This document shows positions 17,077 to 25,787 of a DNA stretch of 64,000 bases, one piece after another; position 1 is the first letter of the stretch; each line of letters begins with the position of its first letter. The notes under the pieces are model-generated. The model was not told the DNA's origin. It made no database searches and saw only the letters and a list, made by a program, of their open reading frames with translations. Location: positions 30,188-94,187 of the forward strand of contig JAEXNA010000134.1 in NCBI GenBank assembly GCA_023447635.1, written 5' to 3'. The stretch is from Vulcanimicrobiota bacterium. GTDB taxonomy: Bacteria; Vulcanimicrobiota; Xenobia; Xenobiales; JADMJV01. The position numbers and the translations under genes are program-made.

Positions 17077-18250
17077 AATCCTGATCGTGGGGGGCGGGCC
17101 GGTCGGCAGCGCGGTGGCCTTGCAATTGCACCGGGCCGGGCGTCGAGTGCTGCTGCTAGATGCGGGCGCCTCGTCGAGCAAGATCTGTGGGGAGGGGCTC
17201 TTGCCGCCGGGTTGGGCCGCCCTCGAAGAGTTAGGCGTGGCCGGGCAAGTTGTTGACAAGGCGGCCATCGAAGAGGTCGTCTACGCGGTTCCCGAGCCCC
17301 GCACAGGTCGGCTCCGTACCCTTCGCGCCCCCGTTAGCCGCCCTTCGTTCGGGGTGCGCCGAGAGACGCTCTGTCGCGCCTTCGAGCAGGTCCTGAAGGA
17401 AGAGGCGGTCCCCGTACTGCGGCCGGCGCGCTTTCGTACCCTGGCCTGGGAAGGAGAGGGGCTGCAGGTCGAGGTCGAGGCTGGGGGCGAGCGCCGGCGG
17501 ATAGCCTGCCAGACGCTGGTGGGGGCGGACGGGCTGCACTCGCCGGTGCGGCGGGAGGCCGGTCTGGTCGCGCCCGAGCCGCGACGCTTCGCTCGTTGGG
17601 GCACACGGGTCTATTTTCCCAACCCCGGCTGTCGGGCGGTGACCGTTACTCTGGGAGAGGGCGTGGAGAGCTATATGACCCCGCTGGGAAAAGGGCTGTG
17701 CGGGCTGGCCTTTCTCTGGTCGCCCCATGAGCTGGGCCGGCCGCTGCCGGGGGAAGGCGCGACGTGGGAGCGCTTGCTGGCGCGTTTTCCCCCCTCCGTG
17801 CGAGAGGTGCTGCCGAGTCCGGAGGAGTTCTTCGGAGCTGACCGGGCTATCGGTCCACTGCAGCAACGGGTTCTTTCGCCGCTGCATGCCAGCGGGAAGA
17901 TTGCCCTGGTGGGGGATGCGGCGGGCTACCTCGACGCTCTGACAGGGGAGGGGCTATGCCTGGGGCTGCTGCAGGCTCGGGCGCTATCCCGGCTGCTGCT
18001 GGAAGGCCGGTTAGAGGACTACCCGGCCGCCCATCGCGCTATCAAGGAGCGTCATCAAGTGGTGGTCCATCTGCTGCTCTGGCTGCTGGCCAGACCCGCG
18101 CTCAAAGAGCGCGTTTTTGCCGCCCTGCTGCACACCCCCGACTTGTTCGTCAGGCTGGTTCGCACGGCGGTCGAAGATCAGCCGTGGCAGCGCCTGGTCG
18201 GTGGGGACGCCATCCGCTTTCTCTACTATCTGCTGCGCGGCGAGTCATAG
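17066..18250 (+). CDS. FAD-dependent oxidoreductase (phenolic lipid hydroxylase-like)
   Basis: 394 residues, starting within the nitroreductase gene (11-nt overlap). The Rossmann dinucleotide site EILIVGGGPVGSAVALQLHR is at the N-terminus; CGEGLLPPGWAALEELGV and a second FAD motif GDAAGYLDALTGEGLCLGL place it in the geranylgeranyl reductase / aromatic monooxygenase group. Flavoproteins of this type sit beside type III PKS genes (SrsC-like) and hydroxylate alkylresorcinols to quinols/quinones. Probable last gene of the operon; 41 bp separate it from a convergent gene. Confidence 0.88.
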   Translation: MSPEILIVGGGPVGSAVALQLHRAGRRVLLLDAGASSSKICGEGLLPPGWAALEELGVAGQVVDKAAIEEVVYAVPEPRTGRLRTLRAPVSRPSFGVRRETLCRAFEQVLKEEAVPVLRPARFRTLAWEGEGLQVEVEAGGERRRIACQTLVGADGLHSPVRREAGLVAPEPRRFARWGTRVYFPNPGCRAVTVTLGEGVESYMTPLGKGLCGLAFLWSPHELGRPLPGEGATWERLLARFPPSVREVLPSPEEFFGADRAIGPLQQRVLSPLHASGKIALVGDAAGYLDALTGEGLCLGLLQARALSRLLLEGRLEDYPAAHRAIKERHQVVVHLLLWLLARPALKERVFAALLHTPDLFVRLVRTAVEDQPWQRLVGGDAIRFLYYLLRGES

Positions 18251-18291
18251 CGCGCTGTGGCGCTCCCCCGTCGGTCAGCGCTACAGCAGGC

Positions 18292-20448
18292 TCAGGCTTC
18301 GAGCTCGGCGACCCGCTCTTGCAGGCGGTCGACCTTGCGCTTGAGCGACTTGATCTCCTCGGCCGCCGCGCGCACCGTGCGTTCGGCTTTGGCGAAGTTC
18401 TTCTCCGCCTCGTCAGTGCGCGCCATGCTCTGCAAGGCTCGGGTGCGGGCCTCGGTCAGCTCGTCTTTGGCCTTATCGAACGCTTCCGTGGTGATCTCGT
18501 AGCGGCGTTTGAGGTTGTTGAACTTCTCGTCGTTCTCTTCGTGCGACCGCTCGACGGTGAGCAGGCGGTTGGTCTTGCTCGTCAGCTCTTCTTTGAGCTT
18601 ACTGTTCTCTTCGAACAGGTCCCCGATTTGGCGCCGCATCGCCTGCAGCTGGCGATTGAAGGTGTCTTCTTTCTGTTCGAGCAGAGCCACCAGGTTTTCC
18701 AACTGCTGGATCTGTGACGAGCGAAACTCCAGGTCTTTCTCGACGGTGGCCAGGCGTGACTCGGCCGACAGACGAGCCTGCTCGGCTTCTTCCAGTTCAT
18801 TGTGCGAACTCAGCAGTCGAGCCCGGGTCTCGACCAGCTGCTGTTCCAGATCTTTGAGGCGCGCTTCCGAGCGGGAGGCGCGGGTTTCGGCGGGCTCTCG
18901 ATCGGGATCGTCCCCGGCCGCCGAGGTGGTGACCCGACCTTCCAGCTCGCTGTAGCGGGCCTGCAGCGATTCGAGCTGTTCGCCCAGCTTCTCTTTGGCA
19001 GCCAGGGTGGCGCTGTTGCGGGCGCTCTCTTCCTCGATTTTGTGGCCCAGGGTCAGCACTCGCATCTCGAGCTCGGTAACCCGGCTGCGGTTCTCCTCGA
19101 ACTCTTCCACCCGCTCGCGGTGCTCCGTGTCCAGGCGGGCCGCTTCGTCCCGGCTCTGGGTCAGTCGGGCCAGGGTCTTCTCATGCTCACCGCGCGCCTG
19201 GGCCAGCTGCTCTTCGAGCCCCGCACGCTGCTTTTTGAGCTCGGCGATTTCGGCCTCTCGTGCGCCCAGGGCGCCTTCGACGTCGCCGCCCTGGTTTTTG
19301 ATCCGCTCTTCGAGATCCCACAGCTTGAGCAGCGCTTCTTCGTGCTCTTTTTCTCGGGTGGCCAGGCGCTTTTCCGCCTGCTCGGTGGATAGCTCGAGCT
19401 CGGTGTTACGTTCGCTCTCCTCCAGCAGGGCGGTCTGCAGTTCGGCGATCTGGCCGCGGGCGTCGTCGAGCTCTTCACCGCCGGTAAAGCGGGATCGGTT
19501 GTGGGTTTCTTGCAGCTGAGCAAACGCCTCGGCCAGCTGGGTCAGCTTGTCCGCCTGCTGCTGGCGCCCTTGTTCGGCTTTGTTGAGATTCTCTTTGCTG
19601 CGAGAGAGCTCTTTGCTCAGCCGTCCGGTTTCCGCGTTGGCGCTTTCCAGTTCGGCCATAAAGGCCTTGGAAGCGGCCACCTCTTTGGCCAGCGAGCGGC
19701 GAGAGTTTTCCAGGTCGGCTCGCAGGGTGTCGACGTCGCCCTCGACCGAACCCGCCGGCGCTACAGCCAGCGGGGGGAGGGAGGCTTCGGCCAGGCGAGC
19801 GCCCAGGTCGGAGATCTGAGCCTGCAGGTTGGCGATTTCGGTGTCCCGCTCGGCGATCTCCTCGGCCGTGACCATGGCCTCTTCCTGCAGCGACATCACC
19901 TCGTCGCGGGTCTCCTGCAGCTCGACTTCCAGCCGCTCGACCGCCTCGCGGTCGGTGGTGTTCTGGGCCAGCTCTTGCTCGAGCCTGGCTACCTCGCCCT
20001 GCAGCTCTTCGACCCGCGCTTCGCGCAGGCGGATAGCGGCGGTCTGAGTGGCTCCGTCGTGCAGCGCCTTTTCGACTTCGCGCAGGCGGGCCTTGGCGTC
20101 CTTGGTCTCGCTCTTGCTATCCTTGAGCAGCGAGAGGGTCTTGCCCATACGCTCGCTGGTGCGCGAAAGGTCGCCTTCCAGGCGGGCGATCTCGGATTCG
20201 AGGGCGCTGATCCGACCGGTGTCGACGACCACGGGGGCAGGCGTCTTGCTCTTGAGCTGCTGGTAGGCTTTCTGGTACTTGACCAGCTTGAGCTTGACGA
20301 CTTTGAGCGCCTGTTTACTAAGGCGCAGCGCCTCGAGCGTCTTCTCTTGCTTTTCCGCCAGCTGGGCTTTTTGCTTGCTGACCAGCAGCAGCTTCTTTTT
20401 GAGAAGAAGCGCGGGATCGGCTTTGGGAGTGGCGGGTTGGGAGCTCAC
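18292..20448 (-). CDS. Long coiled-coil protein
   Basis: 718 residues, almost entirely charged heptad-rich sequence (Glu, Lys, Arg, Leu, Gln, Ala), for example QLAEKQEKTLEALRLSKQAL at the N-terminus and KVDRLQERVAELEA at the end. No ATPase head, signal peptide or membrane segment is visible, so it is not an SMC protein. A structural or scaffolding role is likely. The unusual base composition follows from the coiled-coil codons. It lies between the polyketide operon (convergent) and the RelA/SpoT-like gene (same strand, 63 bp upstream), with which it may be cotranscribed. Confidence 0.8.
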   Translation of the reverse strand: MSSQPATPKADPALLLKKKLLLVSKQKAQLAEKQEKTLEALRLSKQALKVVKLKLVKYQKAYQQLKSKTPAPVVVDTGRISALESEIARLEGDLSRTSERMGKTLSLLKDSKSETKDAKARLREVEKALHDGATQTAAIRLREARVEELQGEVARLEQELAQNTTDREAVERLEVELQETRDEVMSLQEEAMVTAEEIAERDTEIANLQAQISDLGARLAEASLPPLAVAPAGSVEGDVDTLRADLENSRRSLAKEVAASKAFMAELESANAETGRLSKELSRSKENLNKAEQGRQQQADKLTQLAEAFAQLQETHNRSRFTGGEELDDARGQIAELQTALLEESERNTELELSTEQAEKRLATREKEHEEALLKLWDLEERIKNQGGDVEGALGAREAEIAELKKQRAGLEEQLAQARGEHEKTLARLTQSRDEAARLDTEHRERVEEFEENRSRVTELEMRVLTLGHKIEEESARNSATLAAKEKLGEQLESLQARYSELEGRVTTSAAGDDPDREPAETRASRSEARLKDLEQQLVETRARLLSSHNELEEAEQARLSAESRLATVEKDLEFRSSQIQQLENLVALLEQKEDTFNRQLQAMRRQIGDLFEENSKLKEELTSKTNRLLTVERSHEENDEKFNNLKRRYEITTEAFDKAKDELTEARTRALQSMARTDEAEKNFAKAERTVRAAAEEIKSLKRKVDRLQERVAELEA

Positions 20449-20511
20449 CCCGCTACTGTTTCACACCCTTGTTCTCTGTCCCCCTCGAAGGGGCAATGGC
20501 CGCCGCTCAAC

Positions 20512-21660
20512 TCAGGCGGGGGTGCTGCTCGCTTCTTCTTGTAATAGCAGAACCACGCCGGGGAAGCTGGGGCGCTGAGGGTGGCGGTCGGGCGAGAACA
20601 GCCAGCGCAGCAGGTCGCGGATAAATCCGTAGAGCGGAAGCTGACCGGCCACGTCCTCGCGGAGCTTTTCGCGCGAGAGCTTGAACGAACGATGACTTTC
20701 TCGGGTAAACTTCTCCTGTTCCCGGTAGTAGTTGGGCAGCGGCTGAATCTGCAGCTCGAAGGTTTGGTCCCACCAGCGGACCACCGATTTGATGGCTGTC
20801 CAGCCCGAGTTTTTCCCCAGCCCCTGAGAGAGGTAGTCTTTGATCTCGAGATACTCCAGCGAACGAAGGGAGCGCCGCTCCTCGGGAAGCCCTTCTAGCT
20901 GCAGAGCATCGATATCGTCGTCGCTCCAGCGCCAGGTGGTCAGGTAGTTGTGCAGATCCCGGGCTGCCTGAGCGTCCTCGGTCAGGATCTTGAGCCCGAA
21001 CACGTCTTTGACGTAGCGCGACAGCTGCTTGAGCTGCTTGTCCCGGTCGAAGAGCCGGTCCAGGTCGAAAATTTCGTCGGTTACCTTATTCCAAAGCTCT
21101 TGTTCGGCTTTGATCCGAGACAGCAGCTTAGTCACCTTGAACCGGTTGAACGCCGCCGGCTCGTACTCGACGAAATTGGCGACCAGGTGGGGCTGCAGCC
21201 AGCGCTCGCCGTCGGGGGCCAGCACGCCGAAGCGGGCCAGCTGGCGCTTTCCGAGTTCGAGGTCGGATGAGGTCAGCAGCTGCTCTTCGCTGACCGGAAC
21301 GTTGATGGAGAAGCGGCCCGAGGTTTCTGGAACCTCGCCGATGACGGTGCTGGTCAGCTCGAACTGCCCTTCGAACAGGGAGCTGGCCAGCAAGTGCGAG
21401 AGGCCGTGCATGCGGCGCTCGCCCTGCAGGATGAATTCGGTGAAGTCGCGCCGCGCGTCGGCCAGCTCCGAGGGGCAGAACGAGAGCACGAAAGGCGGTC
21501 GGGCGGTGCCGCTCAGGGCCGAAGTGGCGCCCAGCGCCTGGTGAGACTTCAGAATCTCCTCGCTGGCCCTCTGAAGCTTCTCGGTCAGCCGGTTCAAGCT
21601 GCGTCGCTGAGTCAGCATGGAAAGGGGCGACCGTCGTTCGACCGCGTTGTCAGGAGCCAT
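20512..21660 (-). CDS. Divergent RelA/SpoT-fold protein
   Basis: 382 residues. The N-terminal 165 residues are unfamiliar. From about 172 on, the order of motifs follows the RelA/SpoT nucleotidyltransferase domain: FNRFKVTKLLSRI, VKDVFGLKIL (217-226, like DLxGxRI), IKDYL (273-277, like KDYI), KNSGWTAIK (283-291, like NGYxSxH), FELQIQPLPNY (301-311, like EVQIRT with its catalytic Glu) and a closing HRSFKLSREKLR (323-334, like HWxYK). The His of the GYxSxH motif is Lys here and Tyr is Trp. It may make an alarmone-type nucleotide, or have lost activity. This is pattern recognition without a search. Confidence 0.6.
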   Translation of the reverse strand: MAPDNAVERRSPLSMLTQRRSLNRLTEKLQRASEEILKSHQALGATSALSGTARPPFVLSFCPSELADARRDFTEFILQGERRMHGLSHLLASSLFEGQFELTSTVIGEVPETSGRFSINVPVSEEQLLTSSDLELGKRQLARFGVLAPDGERWLQPHLVANFVEYEPAAFNRFKVTKLLSRIKAEQELWNKVTDEIFDLDRLFDRDKQLKQLSRYVKDVFGLKILTEDAQAARDLHNYLTTWRWSDDDIDALQLEGLPEERRSLRSLEYLEIKDYLSQGLGKNSGWTAIKSVVRWWDQTFELQIQPLPNYYREQEKFTRESHRSFKLSREKLREDVAGQLPLYGFIRDLLRWLFSPDRHPQRPSFPGVVLLLQEEASSTPA

Positions 21661-21682
21661 CGGGCCTACTGTTCCCCGGTGT

Positions 21683-22870
21683 TCAGCCGGCCGCCTTCTT
21701 GAAAGGCGTCATCTCCTCGAGCGCCGCCAGGCGCTCAAGCTCTTCTTCGCGCTCGGCCTGCAGATAGTCGGCGATGATGGCGGCGAAGCGCGGGTCGCGC
21801 AGGTGATGGGCCGAATGGACGGGCACCGGTCGATAGCCGCGCTGGATCTTATGCATCCCCTGGGCCCCCGCTTCGACTCTTTTTAGTCCGTGGGCGATGG
21901 CGTAATCGATCGCCTGGTAGTAGCAGACCTCGAAGTGCAGCATATCGAAGTCCTCCAGGCAGCCCCAGTTGCGCCCGAACAGCGCTTCTTCACCGCGCAG
22001 GTTCCAGGCGCCGGCGACCCAGCGCCCTTCGGGCTCGCGACGGGCCAGCACCAGCACGACCTTGTCTCCCATCCGTTCCGCCAGCAGGCGGAAGAAGTCG
22101 CGGTTCAAGTAGGGGCGCCCCCATTTTTGCCGCGAGGTTCGCACGTACATCGCGAACATAGCGTCCCACTGCTCTTCGCTCGCCTCGTGGCCATGCACGA
22201 CGTGCAGGCTCAAGGGGTGGCTCCCGGCGATGCGGCGTTCCCTGCGGATCGCTTTGCGCTTGCGCGAGGCCAGCGTCTCGAGGAAGTCGTCGAAGCTGCC
22301 GTAGCCTTCGTTGTGCCAGTGGTACTGCTCGCCCAGCCGATGCAGGTAGGGAAGCTCGCGGCAGGCGGCCTCTAACTCGTCTTCTTGCCCGAAGGTCAGG
22401 TGTACCGACGAAAACTGCTGGCTCTCTGCCAATTGAACGAAGGCGGTCAGCAGTCCGTCCCGGGCTTGTTGACGCCCAGTTTCGTCCAGGTCGGGATGCA
22501 TCAGCAGGCGTGGTCCGGGCACGGGGGTGAAGGGGACGGCGACCTGCAGCTTGGGATAGTAGGTGTTGGGACCGTAGAGCCGCTCGTAAGCGTCGGCCCA
22601 TCCGTAGTCGAAGATGTACTCGCCGCTCGAGTCGAGCTTGATATAGGCCGGGGCGGCGGCGATCGGCTGTCCCGAGGTGTCGCTCAGCAGCGCGGGAAAG
22701 GGCAGCCAGGCGGTTCCGTTGCCTACGCAGCCGCTGTCTTCGAGGGCCGACAGGAAGGCGTGAGAGACGAAGGGGTTGACCGGGCCGGCCAGGCTGTCCC
22801 AGAGGGCGGCGTCGATGGTGCGGAAAGAGCGATGCAGTTCGACTTTGAACGGCGGTTCAGACAGCGCCTG
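21683..22870 (-). CDS. COG3146-type GNAT-fold acyltransferase, probable CTG start
   Basis: 395 residues if started at CTG 22870. The C-terminal part has EGYGSFDDFLETLASRKRKA, NLRGEEALFGRNWGC and GAQGMHKIQRGYRPV, all typical of COG3146 (peptidoglycan-acyltransferase-like GNAT fold). The first ATG/GTG/TTG in frame is GTG 22522, which would delete about 116 residues that clearly belong to the family (NPFVSHAFLSALEDSGCVG, SGEYIFDYGWADAYERLY, YYPKLQVAVPFTPVPGPRLL). The frame is open upstream to TGA at 22885-22883. CTG 22870 follows GGGAG by 6 nt and overlaps the glycosyltransferase end by 14 nt. Function unknown. Confidence 0.78.
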   Translation of the reverse strand, partial: QALSEPPFKVELHRSFRTIDAALWDSLAGPVNPFVSHAFLSALEDSGCVGNGTAWLPFPALLSDTSGQPIAAAPAYIKLDSSGEYIFDYGWADAYERLYGPNTYYPKLQVAVPFTPVPGPRLLMHPDLDETGRQQARDGLLTAFVQLAESQQFSSVHLTFGQEDELEAACRELPYLHRLGEQYHWHNEGYGSFDDFLETLASRKRKAIRRERRIAGSHPLSLHVVHGHEASEEQWDAMFAMYVRTSRQKWGRPYLNRDFFRLLAERMGDKVVLVLARREPEGRWVAGAWNLRGEEALFGRNWGCLEDFDMLHFEVCYYQAIDYAIAHGLKRVEAGAQGMHKIQRGYRPVPVHSAHHLRDPRFAAIIADYLQAEREEELERLAALEEMTPFKKAAG

Positions 22871-24035
22871 CTCCCACCGGAATCAGGCTCCCTCGGTAGT
22901 CGCGGATGGCCTGGCTGTAGTGTTCGAGCAGTCGCTCGAGATAGCTGTCGAAAGAGTAAGCCTGGGCCGTCTGACGGGCCTCGACGCTGAGCCGTCGACG
23001 GAACTCCCGATCGCCGCGCAGTTCCCTCCACCCCTCCACATAGGCTTCCAGCCGGGGGGGCGTCAGCCAGCCGTCCTGGCGATGGTGCAGGGTGTCGGCC
23101 GTGCCGCAGGCGGCGACCGCCAGCACCGGTAGACCGCTGGCCAGCGCCTCCAGGACGACCAGCGGTTTGACCTCGGTGGTGCTGCAGATGACGAACAGGT
23201 CGCAGGCGGCGTAGACGGACGGCATCTCGGCGTACGGGATCTCCCCGGCGAAGTGGACCCTTCCTTGCAGTCCCAGTTCGTCGGCCAGACGAGCCAGGCG
23301 AGCGCGCTCGGTCCCGTCGCCGACGACCACCAGGACGTGGTCCGGGTCGGGCGGCATGGCGGCGAAGCCGCGCAGGAGAAAGTCGAGGTTCTTCTCCCGC
23401 CCCAGCCGACCCACCGAAAGGCTGACCGTTGCTTCGGGGGACAGCCCCCAGCGCCGACGCCAGTCGACGGCGCCGTCGGGGTTCGAGAAGCGATGGGTGT
23501 CGATGGCGTTGGGCAGGGTGACCACACGCGCCTTGACCCCGTAAGAATCCAGCAGGCCGCGGATCCCTTCCGACGGGGCGATGATCAGGTCGCACTTGTT
23601 CAGGTAGCGGGTCAGTCGAGAACGAGCCACTCCTCTGACCACCTGCTGGTTGAGCGGGATGTAGTGACTGTACTGCTCGAGCTGAGTATGAAAAGTGTAG
23701 ACCAGCGGAACACGTTTCTGCTGGGCGAACGAGGCCGCCACTTCTCCCAGGAGAAAAGGGTGATGGGCGTGGATGATGTCGAGCTCGAGTCGCCGGATCA
23801 TCTTGAACAGCTTGCCGGAATACGGGATCGGGATCGGGTAGGAGACGCGCTTGCTCATCTCGAGCGAGGCAAAACGGAAGACGTCGCTTTGCTCGTCGTG
23901 GTAGCCGCGCACCCTGGGCGCGAACAGGTAGACCGGATGACCGGCCTCGAGCAACCCCTCCCGGATCCCCTCTATCGAGTTGACCACCCCGCTGATCAGC
24001 GGGTGATAGGCGTTGCTGAAGAGGCCGACTTTCAA
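22857..24035 (-). CDS. GT4-family glycosyltransferase
   Basis: A 392-residue retaining GT-B glycosyltransferase. N-terminal acceptor domain: MKVGLFSNAYHPLISGVVNS, DIIHAHHPFLLGE. C-terminal donor domain: VGRLGREKNLDFLLRGF, the E-x7-E motif in STTEVKPLVVLEALASGLPV. It resembles alpha-mannosyl/glucosyl transferases that act on glycolipids (MgtA/PimB-like). Its ATG overlaps the gmhA stop by 4 nt, so envelope sugar metabolism is a plausible context. Confidence 0.9.
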   Translation of the reverse strand: MKVGLFSNAYHPLISGVVNSIEGIREGLLEAGHPVYLFAPRVRGYHDEQSDVFRFASLEMSKRVSYPIPIPYSGKLFKMIRRLELDIIHAHHPFLLGEVAASFAQQKRVPLVYTFHTQLEQYSHYIPLNQQVVRGVARSRLTRYLNKCDLIIAPSEGIRGLLDSYGVKARVVTLPNAIDTHRFSNPDGAVDWRRRWGLSPEATVSLSVGRLGREKNLDFLLRGFAAMPPDPDHVLVVVGDGTERARLARLADELGLQGRVHFAGEIPYAEMPSVYAACDLFVICSTTEVKPLVVLEALASGLPVLAVAACGTADTLHHRQDGWLTPPRLEAYVEGWRELRGDREFRRRLSVEARQTAQAYSFDSYLERLLEHYSQAIRDYRGSLIPVGAGAV

Positions 24036-24640
24036 GCCGGCGTCTCCTGCCGCGAGCGCTCGGCCATCGGCAGAGCGGCTTCGACCATTTCACACCAGAT
24101 GTGGCCCACCGTCAGGTGGATCTCCTGGATGCGGCAGGTGCGTGAGGAAGGGACTTTCAGGCAAAGATCGCTGAGCGTTTCCAGGGCGCCTCCCGAGGCG
24201 CCCGTCATTCCTACCACCTTCATACCGATGGTGCGGGCGGCTTCGGCGGCCTTCAGGATGTTGGGAGAGTTGCCCGAGGTGGTGATACCGACCAGCAGGT
24301 CGCCCGGTCGGCCCAGAGCCAGCAGCTGTTGGCTGAAGATGCGCTCGAATCCGAAGTCGTTGCCCAGTGCGGTCAGCGAGGAGGTGTCGACGGTCAAGGC
24401 GATCGCGGGGTAGCCGTTGAGACGCTCGAAACGTCCGATCATTTCGGCGGCCAGATGCTGGGCGTCGGCGGCGCTACCGCCGTTGCCGGCCAGGTAGATC
24501 ACGCCGCCCGCTCGCAAGGTGTCCACCCAAAGCTGCCCGCCCGCCGAGATGGTGGCGGTGTGGTCGCGCATGGTCTGGCGCAGGGCGATCCCTTCGTCTA
24601 AAGAGGCTTCGATCAGCGCTTCGGGCGAGTGATAAGACAT
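24032..24640 (-). CDS. gmhA: Sedoheptulose-7-phosphate isomerase (GmhA-like SIS protein)
   Basis: 202 residues. SIS-domain isomerase making D-glycero-D-manno-heptose-7-phosphate for heptose-containing glycans. Close to the family signature throughout: YLAGNGGSAADAQHLAAEMI, PAIALTVDTSSLTALGNDFG, DLLVGITTSGNSPNILKA, and SSRTCRIQEIHLTVGH (metal/substrate residues). It leads the glycosyltransferase gene with a 4-nt overlap. The rest of the heptose pathway is not in the window; DiaA is the main alternative but lacks several of these matches. Confidence 0.9.
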   Translation of the reverse strand: MSYHSPEALIEASLDEGIALRQTMRDHTATISAGGQLWVDTLRAGGVIYLAGNGGSAADAQHLAAEMIGRFERLNGYPAIALTVDTSSLTALGNDFGFERIFSQQLLALGRPGDLLVGITTSGNSPNILKAAEAARTIGMKVVGMTGASGGALETLSDLCLKVPSSRTCRIQEIHLTVGHIWCEMVEAALPMAERSRQETPA

Positions 24641-24814
24641 GTGAGGGCCGCTTTCTCTTCACCGGATCGGATTCCTTGCTTTCCCCACCGCCACGCCGTT
24701 CCCAGGTGGTCTCAAGAGCTTATCAAGGAGATTGCTCGTATCCCTTAGAAGGGCTCGCCAGGTTTATCAAGGCCTCGTCAGGGCAAGATGAGGCATAGGA
24801 GTTTTACCCCCACT

Positions 24815-25708
24815 ATGAGTCTTCAAGTTTATATTGACGGAGAATTTTATCCCAAGGAGACGGCCAGCGTGTCGGTCTACGACCACGGCTTGCTTTACGG
24901 CGACGGAATCTTCGAAGGTATTCGTGCTTACGCGGGACGCGTGTTCCGCCTCGACGAGCATCTCGAGCGGCTGTATCAGTCGGCTCGCTCGATTCTGATC
25001 GAGATCCCTATGACCCGCCAGGAGCTGAGCGATGCTCTGCTGGAAACGCTGCGCATCAACAATCTGCGCGACGCGTACATCCGCCTGGTGGTCACCCGCG
25101 GCAAAGGCGACCTGGGTCTGGACCCGCGCAAGTGTCCCCGCGCCGCCGTCATCATCATCACCGACGAGATCAAGCTGTACCCTCGCGAGACCTACGAGGA
25201 AGGGCTGCGTCTGATGATCGCCTCGACCCGTAAGAACTCGCCCGACACCTTGTCGCCGCGCATCAAGTCGTTGAACTACCTCAACAACATCCTGGGCAAG
25301 CTCGAGGCGATCAACGCCGGCTGCGCCGAGGCCGTCATGCTCGACCGTCACGGCTATCTTACCGAGTGCACTTCGGAAAATATCTTCCTGGTCAAGAACG
25401 GTAGCCTGTTCACCCCCACCGCCGTGGTCGGGATCCTGGAAGGGATCACCCGCAGTGTGGTGATGGAGCTGTCCGAGAAGATGGGTTATCAGGTGCAGAT
25501 GTCGTTCCTGACCGCTCACGATCTGTATGTGGCCGATGAGTGTTTCGTCACCGGAACGGGTGCCGAGATCATCCCCGTCGTTAGCCTTTGCGGCCGTGAG
25601 ATCGGAACCGGCAAACCTGGTCCGATCACCAAGAAGCTGCTCAACGCTTTCCGCGATCTGACTCAGACCGAAGGTACCGAAATCTACGAGACTGCCGCCA
25701 AAGGCTAA
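24815..25708 (+). CDS. ilvE: Branched-chain amino acid aminotransferase
   Basis: 297 residues, PLP fold type IV. It interconverts Leu/Ile/Val and their 2-oxo acids. Start at ATG 24815 gives MSLQVYIDGEF, the usual beginning, with AGGAG about 12 nt upstream; ATG 24788 is the alternative. Motifs: YDHGLLYGDGIFEGIRAY, PRIKSLNYLNNILGKLEA (catalytic Lys in RIKSLNYLNN), AVMLDRHGYLTECTSENIF and VGILEGITRSVV. A short GC hairpin follows the stop codon before aroB. Confidence 0.94.
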   Translation: MSLQVYIDGEFYPKETASVSVYDHGLLYGDGIFEGIRAYAGRVFRLDEHLERLYQSARSILIEIPMTRQELSDALLETLRINNLRDAYIRLVVTRGKGDLGLDPRKCPRAAVIIITDEIKLYPRETYEEGLRLMIASTRKNSPDTLSPRIKSLNYLNNILGKLEAINAGCAEAVMLDRHGYLTECTSENIFLVKNGSLFTPTAVVGILEGITRSVVMELSEKMGYQVQMSFLTAHDLYVADECFVTGTGAEIIPVVSLCGREIGTGKPGPITKKLLNAFRDLTQTEGTEIYETAAKG

Positions 25709-25746
25709 GATCTCTGCGAGCCCTCGAAGGGCTCCAGTTTGGGCTG

Positions 25747-25786
25747 CTCCGAGGGAACTTATCGCCATCTAGGCGAACCCTCGGAG
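25747..25786 (+). promoter_or_regulatory. Inverted repeat covering the aroB ribosome site
   Basis: Perfect 9-nt arms CTCCGAGGG (25747-25755) and CCCTCGGAG (25778-25786), with an inner 5-bp stem (25762-25766 with 25772-25776). The hairpin ends one base before the aroB GTG and buries the only Shine-Dalgarno-like bases (CGGAG). It has no T-run, so it looks like a translational control element rather than a terminator. Confidence 0.5.
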
Positions 25787-25787
25787 C

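Noticed and set aside
18292..20448. SMC or Rad50-type ATPase
   Set aside because: No Walker A, Walker B or signature motif; the entire protein is coiled coil.
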